From: Victivallales bacterium
GTDB taxonomy: Bacteria; Verrucomicrobiota; Lentisphaeria; Victivallales; JAUVCU01
Assembly: GCA_029934175.1 (NCBI GenBank)
Contig: JAOZMT010000132.1
Location: forward strand, 1 to 6,378
Length of the DNA stretch: 6,378 nucleotides
Direction: 5' to 3'
Translations under genes and position numbers: made by a program
In this document: one piece after another, positions 1-5,645 of the stretch
How positions within the stretch are numbered: the stretch's first letter is position 1
Layout: the number at the start of each line of letters is the position of its first letter
Notes under the pieces: model-generated
What the model saw: the letters and a program-made list of their open reading frames with translations, nothing else
The model's database searches: none
Told to the model about the DNA's origin: nothing

Positions 1-2
1 AT

Positions 3-95
3 GAATTAGCTTCGCAATTTAGATTACATTTACACAGAGGTATAGGCTATTTAGCCTCTAATGTAAATAATATTTCGGAATATTCAAGTTATTAA
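3..95 (+). CDS. Possible 3' end of an upstream gene (partial)
   Basis: An open frame enters from the left edge and ends at TAA (93-95). It encodes about 30 residues, beginning ELASQFRLHLHRGIGYLASN and ending SEYSSY. I do not recognise the family. The composition is protein-like (hydrophobic residues mixed with H, R, N and S), but an open run this short has an appreciable chance of arising at random in AT-rich DNA. No start codon lies in the window. If real, it is a same-strand neighbour of dndB with a 96-base gap that has room for a promoter. The strong inverted repeat at 28-68 lies inside it, which would be unusual for coding sequence. Confidence 0.35.
   Translation, partial: ELASQFRLHLHRGIGYLASNVNNISEYSSY
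28..68. repeat. Two-part inverted repeat (hairpin potential)
   Basis: ATTTACA (28-34) is exactly complementary to TGTAAAT (62-68), and inside it AGAGG (36-40) is complementary to CCTCT (55-59). The arms are separated by a 1x2 internal loop and the central loop is 14 bases. A competing smaller hairpin, GGCTA-TT-TAGCC, sits at 45-56. No T-run follows directly, so this is not a typical intrinsic terminator. It could be an RNA structure or a dyad protein-binding site upstream of dndB. Confidence 0.4.
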
Positions 96-107
96 AGAAA
101 AACATAA

Positions 108-135
108 AAGTTTGTTTATTTTTAAAAAACAACTT
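108..135. promoter_or_regulatory. Imperfect inverted repeat touching the dndB promoter
   Basis: AAGTT (108-112) pairs with AACTT (131-135), and GTTT (114-117) pairs with AAAC (127-130). Single-base bulges interrupt the stem, and the centre is T/A-rich. The dyad runs into the proposed -35 element at 134. It could be an operator for a regulator of dndB or the remnant of an AT-rich terminator. A/T-rich DNA makes such pairings easy, so confidence is low. Confidence 0.25.
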
Positions 136-161
136 GATTTATTAGAAAAAAGAATTATATT
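134..161 (+). promoter_or_regulatory. Candidate sigma-70-type promoter for dndB
   Basis: TTGATT (134-139) is separated by 16 bases from TATATT (156-161). An alternative -10, TATTAT (158-163), gives a spacing of 18. Transcription would start about 20 bases before the start codon, leaving a short leader with the ribosome binding site. The region is so AT-rich that -10-like words are common, so the call rests mainly on the -35/-10 pairing and position. Confidence 0.4.
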
Positions 162-178
162 ATCCACTTAACTTAAAA

Positions 179-185
179 AAGGAGA
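179..185 (+). promoter_or_regulatory. Ribosome binding site of dndB
   Basis: AAGGAGA ends six bases before the ATG at 192. It is a near-perfect Shine-Dalgarno sequence and fixes this start codon. Confidence 0.85.
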
Positions 186-191
186 TTAAAA

Positions 192-1280
192 ATGTCAACA
201 AGTTTTGGATATACATTCCCAGCAATAAAGGGAATTCAGTCAGGAAAAGAGTATTATGTTTCAATGCTTCCTCTAAAATTAATACCAAAAATATTTTCAT
301 ACAATGAGGAAGATGTCCCAGAATTGATGCGTTCACAAAGGATTTTGAACAATTCAAGAATAGGAGAAATTACAAAATATATAATTAAAAATAAAGATTC
401 TTATATTTTATCAGCATTGACAGTTGCAATTAATAGTGAAGTTGAATTTGAAACATTTGGAGATTCTCAACATAAAGGAATGTTAGGGTTAATTCATATT
501 CCTTTAGATGCTCAATTCCTTCTAAATGATGGACAACATCGCAGGGCTGGAATTACAGAAGCATTAAAAGAAAATCCCAAATTAGGAGAAGAAACAATTT
601 CTGTTGTTTTTTTTCAAGACTTGGGACTAAAAAATTCACAACAAATGTTTATAGATTTGAGCAAGCAGGCATCAAAGCAATCAAAATCTATAAGAATTTT
701 AAATGACCACACAGATAAAGATGCTCTAATAACTAAAAATATTATTTTAGAATTAGATTTTTTCAGAAAATTAACAGAAATGGAAAAAACAACTTTATCA
801 AAAAGGTCTAAAAAATTATTTACTTTAAGTGCAATACATGGTTCTATTCAAAATTTATTTAAAGGCTTTAATGATATTGCTGATGAGAAAAAAATAGAAA
901 TAGGAAAAGTTTTTTGGACTGAAATATATAATCAGTTTGAAGATTGGCAAAAGGTTTTTAATTCTGAAATATTAGCTTCTATAATTAGAACAGATTCTTT
1001 ACATTCGCATGGAATTATTCTTAGTGCTTTGGGAAGATTAGGAAATTCAATCATAAATTTTGAAAATGATAATTGGAAGTCAATAATTGCAAATCTAAAA
1101 GATATTGATTGGAGTAAAAAAAACAAAAACTGGATAGGGAGAGCATTAATAAATGGTAGAGCATCTAAATCAGATATTAGCATTGCTTTAACAACCAATT
1201 ATATAAAACAAGAATTAAATATTCAATTGAATGAAAAAGAACAAATAAAAGAAGATAAATTAAAAAAGAGTAAATTATAA
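192..1280 (+). CDS. dndB: DndB-family DGQHR-domain protein of DNA phosphorothioation
   Basis: This 362-residue protein matches the usual DndB length. The N-terminus (SFGYTFPAIKGIQSGKEYYV) and the signature LNDGQHRRAGITEAL, with DGQHRR at residues 113-118, are typical of the family. A further conserved stretch, QQMFIDLSKQ, follows at about 150-159. DndB is an accessory protein of dnd phosphorothioation clusters and has been described as a repressor of dnd genes in some hosts. Its DGQHR region is related to the ParB fold. The C-terminus is a Lys/Glu-rich tail with no transmembrane segment or signal peptide. The start follows a strong AAGGAG. In classical clusters dndCDE come directly after dndB; here a ParB-like gene follows after 53 bases. 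Ten of 12 arginines are AGA/AGG, unlike the opposite-strand genes. The family call is firm, but its role without visible dndCDE is open. Confidence 0.93.
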   Translation: MSTSFGYTFPAIKGIQSGKEYYVSMLPLKLIPKIFSYNEEDVPELMRSQRILNNSRIGEITKYIIKNKDSYILSALTVAINSEVEFETFGDSQHKGMLGLIHIPLDAQFLLNDGQHRRAGITEALKENPKLGEETISVVFFQDLGLKNSQQMFIDLSKQASKQSKSIRILNDHTDKDALITKNIILELDFFRKLTEMEKTTLSKRSKKLFTLSAIHGSIQNLFKGFNDIADEKKIEIGKVFWTEIYNQFEDWQKVFNSEILASIIRTDSLHSHGIILSALGRLGNSIINFENDNWKSIIANLKDIDWSKKNKNWIGRALINGRASKSDISIALTTNYIKQELNIQLNEKEQIKEDKLKKSKL

Positions 1281-1282
1281 TG

Positions 1283-1296
1283 CCTAAAATTCTAGG
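1283..1296. promoter_or_regulatory. Near-palindrome between dndB and the ParB-like gene
   Basis: CCTAAAATTCTAGG is a 14-base dyad with a single mismatched pair. It begins three bases after the dndB stop codon. It has the size of a dimeric regulator site and lies 38 bases before the next start codon. A second, all-A/T hairpin (TTAAAA 1302-1307 with TTTTAA 1312-1317) follows. Either could tune read-through or translation of the downstream gene. No clear separate promoter is visible here. Confidence 0.35.
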
Positions 1297-1323
1297 AAAT
1301 ATTAAAATTGTTTTTAACAGATA

Positions 1324-1330
1324 AAGGAGA
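1324..1330 (+). promoter_or_regulatory. Ribosome binding site of the ParB-like gene
   Basis: AAGGAGA lies three bases before the ATG at 1334, with GGAG four bases away. This is the same motif as in front of dndB and supports this start. Confidence 0.8.
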
Positions 1331-1333
1331 GTT

Positions 1334-2422
1334 ATGTCAAATCAGAATATAAAAAAGATACATATTGATAAATTGATTTTCAATTCAAAAAGCCATAGAT
1401 TTTCTAAAGATTTTAAAGATGAAAATCAAATAATCAATCATTTATTTAGAACAACACCTTTGGTGGAATTAATGTGGTCTATAACAAACGAAAATTATTT
1501 TTCAGAGGAATTATTTATTGTTGTAAAATATAAGTCTTTTTATAAAGTGCTTGATGGGAATAGAAGGTTAGCTGCAATAAAATTAATAAATCAAAATATA
1601 AACAGAAATATTAATAATAATAGAATAAATAAAATTCATAAAATAAAAGAAATAAGAACTTTACCTTGTCTAGTTATAAAAGATTACAAAGTTAAGTTCG
1701 TTTTACAACAACTTGGATATAGGCATATAACAGGAATAAAATCATGGGACATGTTAGAAAAAGGTTTGTATTTTATAAATTTATACAATGACAAGAACTC
1801 TCTTATTGAAAATTCTTTTAGATTAGCAAAATTGGTTGGATCAAGGCAAGAATATGTTAAAAATATGTTGATAGCAATGAAAATCTATAAACATATAAAA
1901 GAAAATAAATTTTATCATATAGAAAATTTAAGTAACGAAAGGTTTAATATTGGATTTATCATTACTGCATTAAAGAAAACTAATATTCAAATATATTTTC
2001 TAAATAAAAAGTTAATTGACTTTGAATGGAATGATCAATTAAATTGCGATAATATTAAAGATTGGACTCATTGGACTTTAGGAGAAGAATATAAATTACC
2101 TTATGATTTTGAAAATAAAAATTTAGATAAATTTAATACAATAGTAATTAACAAAAAAGCATTGGATGCTTTTAAAAAAGGTATTTCTTTAGATGACGCT
2201 TTTAATCTTATAGATAATTATGAATCAGAATTTTTAGAGTTAATTAAAAGAAGTAAGAGATCTCTTGAAAAAGCCAGTCAATTGTTTCAAAAAACAAATG
2301 AGAGTATTATATCAAATGATGAATTAAAATCTATTATTAACTTATGTAAAAAAATAAAAGAAGTTAAATTAGAAAAACAATTAGCAAAGGCATATCACGA
2401 TAAACATTGTTTAAAATGTTGA
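1334..2422 (+). CDS. ParB/sulfiredoxin-fold (DGNRR) protein
   Basis: This 362-residue protein carries the ParB-type nucleotide-binding signature KVLDGNRRLAAIKLI (DGNRR at residues 74-78). The hydrophobic strand TLPCLVIKD (109-117) follows, as in ParB N-terminal domains. Residues 127-180 (LGYRHITGIKSWDMLEKGLY, then LAKLVGSRQEYVKNML) resemble the helical region after this domain, with a probable helix-turn-helix. The rest is Lys- and Asn-rich, mostly helical, and not recognised; it ends in a HCLKC tail. ParB-like domains of this kind bind nucleotide and often DNA, but no catalytic role can be read here. The gene probably shares a transcript with dndB. It is not a chromosomal ParB: no parA is adjacent and the motif is the DGNRR variant. 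All 13 arginines use AGA/AGG. Its stop codon lies two bases from that of the opposing helicase gene. Confidence 0.85.
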   Translation: MSNQNIKKIHIDKLIFNSKSHRFSKDFKDENQIINHLFRTTPLVELMWSITNENYFSEELFIVVKYKSFYKVLDGNRRLAAIKLINQNINRNINNNRINKIHKIKEIRTLPCLVIKDYKVKFVLQQLGYRHITGIKSWDMLEKGLYFINLYNDKNSLIENSFRLAKLVGSRQEYVKNMLIAMKIYKHIKENKFYHIENLSNERFNIGFIITALKKTNIQIYFLNKKLIDFEWNDQLNCDNIKDWTHWTLGEEYKLPYDFENKNLDKFNTIVINKKALDAFKKGISLDDAFNLIDNYESEFLELIKRSKRSLEKASQLFQKTNESIISNDELKSIINLCKKIKEVKLEKQLAKAYHDKHCLKC

Positions 2423-2424
2423 TC

Positions 2425-5400
2425 TCAAAAATTTCTAACTTCGCAGAAATACTCTTGGTTATTTTTATCTATTTTTAATTCTAATTTATATTTAAATCGT
2501 GCGAATGCAGACATATTATTCATTTGAATATCATCATATTCTTTATTTTGAGAAACTAATCGATATTTATATTCGGCATCTTTTTCTATGCGTTTGAAGA
2601 CAAAACTTGAATTTTCAAATTCATCAACATATTGTATTGCAAAAAGTTGATTGCTAATACTTCCACCATAATTATGTTCAAACAATAGATAATCTCCATC
2701 ATAAATAGGAGACTTGCCTCCATTCATAGAATTTCCTTTTGCTCTAACTATAAAAAATCTTTCAGGTTGCGATATATTATGAATATTTTCAACCAACAAA
2801 GTTTCTTCTGCATAATTCGCAATTCCATCTCCAAATGTTCCACAGGCGATTTCTAAATCAGAATAAAATGGTATTGATATTAAATCAATTTTTTCTTGCG
2901 ATTTATGCAAATCAATTGAAGTATGGTTCACTGATAATCGTTCTTTTATTTCTGCAAGTTTATTGTAATCTATTTTTAACTTTTTGCTATGAAAATACCT
3001 TTTTAATGCAAATTCAACTCTATCTTTTACCAACTCTTTAAATTGCTCTTCTTTCCAAAATTCTTTATACTCTTCTTTTAAAGAAAATTCACCTGCTTTT
3101 TCATCTAAAATAAAACAATCGTTTTCAGTATTTGACAAAAAATTTAATGGATAGTTTTTGATATGAGTATTGATTTTTGATATAGAAAAGTTTTCTGGTT
3201 CTTCTGAATTATACATCACAGGGAAGTCTGCTAAATATTCTAAATTATCAAGATAAAATTGTTTAAAACCTTCTCCAATATTATCAACATTCCATTCTGT
3301 TTTTCCTGTTGATAAAAGATATTGCAAAACAACCATTTTATAAGACTTATTTGGTCGTAAGTCTGTTTCTAAATGTAATAAAAACTTTTCACCTTTTGTA
3401 TCTAAAATAGTTTTTTCATAATCCGTTAAATCATTCATTTCTTTTTTAGCTTGTAGCCAACCCCCAAATTCATTAATAAATTCTTTTGGGTCGCAAGTTG
3501 CAATGTTAGCAAAGAAATTTATTAAAGTAGGAGAACTATCTATGTCTTCTCTTAGTTCTTTATAAATTGCAGTTAATCGTTCTCTTTTATTTCTTGGCGT
3601 AACTATTCTTTTTATTTCATCTTTCCATATTTTTTGAACTTCTGTATCAATATCAATATAACAATTATCAGGTAGTTTTAATTTTTGTTTTGCTATTTTT
3701 TTATCATCTTTATTTTCTACATTTGTTATACCTCTTAAACCTAATGGAGCAATATAATTTTTCTTAAAATTACCAATAAAATCTAAGACGACACAATATT
3801 CTTTATTTTGCGTTTTACGAAGACCTCTACCTAATTGTTGTAAGAAAACAGTAAAAGATTGCGTAGGTCGCAAAAGTAAAATATGTGATACTTCTGGAAT
3901 ATCAACCCCCTCTCCAAATACATCAACAGAACAAACTATTTGCAATTCATTTTTTTCATTTTGTAAATTCAATACAATTTTTTCTCGTTCTGAAATATCT
4001 GTTTGTCCTGTTACAATTTCAGAAACAAAACCTTTTTTATTAAACTGTTCTGTCATATATTCTGCATGTCCAATATTTGAACAAAATGCTAGTGCTTTTG
4101 TTTTCCCATTTGAAGGCAAATATTTTTTAAGATTATTAACAACTAAATCAACACGAGTATCATAACTCAACCTTTCTTCAAGAGCCTTTTCATCATAGCC
4201 CTTACCAGTCCATTTTATTTTTGAATAATCAGTTTTATCATAAATTGCAAAATATTGAAACGGAGATAACCATTCATTGTCAATAGATTCAAACAACCTT
4301 TTTTCATAAGCAATATCGTTGTTACAATACTCTAACACATTTTTTCCATCCATTCGTTCAGGAGTTGCAGTTAAACCTAAAAAGAACTTTGGCTTAAAAT
4401 GGTTCAATACTTTTTGATAACTTTTAGCTTCTGCATGGTGAAATTCATCAATAACAATGTATTCAAAATCAAGAGTTCCTAATTTTTTTAGCGTTGAAGT
4501 TTTTGATAAAGATTGAACCATTGCAAAAACACTTTTTGCATTAGTATAAGCTGATATTCTATCCGCATTATTTGAATTTCCAGATAAAACTATGCTTTTG
4601 AAATTTTCTCCGCATACTGTTTTAAAAGTTTTTTGTGTTGCATTTAATATATTTTCACGATGAGCAATAAATAAAATATTCTTCATACCTGATTGTTTAA
4701 AGTCGAATGCTGCTAAAAAAGTTTTACCTAGCCCAGTAGCTGCAATAATTGCAGTCTTTTTTACTCCAGCCAATCGTTTGTTTGCTAAATTTATCAATGC
4801 TTCTTTTTGTGCTTCTCGTGGCTCAATTTCCTTTAGTTCTATTTTATTAATTGCATTGTCAATTTTCGTTTGTTTTTCTCTTGATTTTTGCCATTCTTGA
4901 GTATAATATTTTATAAACTCATCATTAAATTTTATAGATTTATAATCCCAGTAATTATTAAATTCGCCTAATCCTTTATCAAAAATAGAAATATTGTTTT
5001 CATAAATAGGCAAAGTCGATTCATAATTAGAAAAGTAATTCCATTCGTGATTATTTAACAATCCACCTTTTGTAAAATTAGAAGAACCAACAATCATTGA
5101 ATGTGCGTTATTCTCTTTTTTGAATAAGAAGCATTTGATATGAAAAGCAGGTGGTTTTTTATTTGTTCGATAATCTGCACAGTTCGCAAATTCATTTGCT
5201 CTAGGATAATATATTTTCAAATTGATATTTCTGTCAACAACAGCCTTAAAATCATCAGGTGAATTAAAATTATTCATTATTGAAGTAAGTAACTTTATTT
5301 TTCCATTTCGCTTAAAGAATTTTTCAAAATCTTTAGCCAACTGATTTAACATGGCTCTTGAAATAAAAGCCGAAGCAATATAAACTTCTTCGGAACTTTC

Positions 5401-5643
5401 CAATTCAGATTTTATAATATCAATAATTCTATTATCTGTATATTTTGTAAGTAAAGTTGAATTAATTGAAGTTAAATCTTGTGAACTTCGCAGATGAGAT
5501 AATTCCGTATTATGAAGTTTCGATAAATCTTCAATTGTAGAAATTGCATTATTTGCATAAGTCGCAAAGTCTTTAGAGTTATTAGTAGAAATAACGCCTT
5601 TAACCTCTTGCAATAATTGTAATTGTAAATTGTTTTTCTTCAT
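2425..5643 (-). CDS. PLD nuclease-SF2 helicase fused to an S24/LexA-like module
   Basis: This 1072-residue cytoplasmic protein probably processes DNA. Residues 60-250 form a phospholipase D-type nuclease domain with one HxK motif (H168, K170) and GSSN at 186-189; the motif's usual aspartate position is K175. A superfamily 2 helicase follows: ATGLGKT (302-308), DEFHH (399-403), TAT (425-427), FGEGVDIP (576-583) and QLGRGLR (603-609). Residues 630-920 are unassigned. Residues 925-1060 resemble S24 peptidases: IACG with a Cys934-Gly935 bond, GNSM with Ser972, IYDGDYLLFE, and FVFKRIEK with Lys1017. I chose the ATG at 5643 because AAGGTG lies just upstream and the methyltransferase stop is two bases away; the in-frame ATG at 5676 (1083 residues) has no clear binding site. 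A restriction or defence role is inferred. Arginine codons mix CGN and AGA. Confidence 0.92.
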   Translation of the reverse strand: MKKNNLQLQLLQEVKGVISTNNSKDFATYANNAISTIEDLSKLHNTELSHLRSSQDLTSINSTLLTKYTDNRIIDIIKSELESSEEVYIASAFISRAMLNQLAKDFEKFFKRNGKIKLLTSIMNNFNSPDDFKAVVDRNINLKIYYPRANEFANCADYRTNKKPPAFHIKCFLFKKENNAHSMIVGSSNFTKGGLLNNHEWNYFSNYESTLPIYENNISIFDKGLGEFNNYWDYKSIKFNDEFIKYYTQEWQKSREKQTKIDNAINKIELKEIEPREAQKEALINLANKRLAGVKKTAIIAATGLGKTFLAAFDFKQSGMKNILFIAHRENILNATQKTFKTVCGENFKSIVLSGNSNNADRISAYTNAKSVFAMVQSLSKTSTLKKLGTLDFEYIVIDEFHHAEAKSYQKVLNHFKPKFFLGLTATPERMDGKNVLEYCNNDIAYEKRLFESIDNEWLSPFQYFAIYDKTDYSKIKWTGKGYDEKALEERLSYDTRVDLVVNNLKKYLPSNGKTKALAFCSNIGHAEYMTEQFNKKGFVSEIVTGQTDISEREKIVLNLQNEKNELQIVCSVDVFGEGVDIPEVSHILLLRPTQSFTVFLQQLGRGLRKTQNKEYCVVLDFIGNFKKNYIAPLGLRGITNVENKDDKKIAKQKLKLPDNCYIDIDTEVQKIWKDEIKRIVTPRNKRERLTAIYKELREDIDSSPTLINFFANIATCDPKEFINEFGGWLQAKKEMNDLTDYEKTILDTKGEKFLLHLETDLRPNKSYKMVVLQYLLSTGKTEWNVDNIGEGFKQFYLDNLEYLADFPVMYNSEEPENFSISKINTHIKNYPLNFLSNTENDCFILDEKAGEFSLKEEYKEFWKEEQFKELVKDRVEFALKRYFHSKKLKIDYNKLAEIKERLSVNHTSIDLHKSQEKIDLISIPFYSDLEIACGTFGDGIANYAEETLLVENIHNISQPERFFIVRAKGNSMNGGKSPIYDGDYLLFEHNYGGSISNQLFAIQYVDEFENSSFVFKRIEKDAEYKYRLVSQNKEYDDIQMNNMSAFARFKYKLELKIDKNNQEYFCEVRNF
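2809..2821 (+). repeat. TGCAYANNTCGCA word, exact copy
   Basis: TGCATAATTCGCA, followed by AT. It lies in the S24-like part of the helicase gene, read on the other strand as codons for A-N-Y-A. Confidence 0.7.
2897..2909 (-). repeat. TGCAYANNTCGCA word, exact copy
   Basis: TGCATAAATCGCA on the - strand, followed by AGA. It is read in the helicase frame as part of L-H-K-S-Q, a different register from the copy at 2809. Confidence 0.7.
3860..3872 (+). repeat. TGCAYANNTCGCA word, one mismatch
   Basis: TGCGTAGGTCGCA, followed by AAA. Position 4 differs. It lies in the helicase gene just before motif VI (codons for R-P-T-Q). Confidence 0.5.
5176..5188 (+). repeat. TGCAYANNTCGCA word, exact copy
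   Basis: TGCACAGTTCGCA, followed by AAT. It lies in the PLD domain region, opposite codons for A-N-C-A. Confidence 0.7.
5554..5566 (+). repeat. TGCAYANNTCGCA word, exact copy
   Basis: TGCATAAGTCGCA, followed by AAG. It lies near the helicase N-terminus, opposite codons for A-T-Y-A. Confidence 0.7.
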
Positions 5644-5645
5644 TT

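Noticed and set aside
11..20. Half-site TTCGCAATTT as an extra copy of the repeated word
   Set aside because: Only the TCGCA half matches; the TGCAYA half is absent.
160..357. - strand 65-residue open frame with a hydrophobic C-terminal half
   Set aside because: It lies antisense to the dndB start and promoter, its hydrophobicity follows from the A/T-rich opposite strand, and no binding site is seen.
1334..2422. Chromosome or plasmid partition protein ParB
   Set aside because: No parA or parS-like sites are nearby, and the motif is the DGNRR variant found in diverse non-partition proteins.
2431..2450. Hairpin plus T-run as an intrinsic terminator of the helicase gene
   Set aside because: The stem is only 6 bp with one G-C pair and an 8-base loop, and it lies before the stop codon. 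It is too weak to list as a terminator.
3499..3514. Another copy of the TGCAYANNTCGCA word (TGCAATGTTAGCA)
   Set aside because: It has three mismatches in the fixed positions, too many to count in AT-rich DNA.
4739..4753. Palindrome TGCAATAATTGCA as a regulatory site
   Set aside because: It falls on the conserved codons just before helicase motif I (A-I-I-A-A-T-G), so it is explained by coding.
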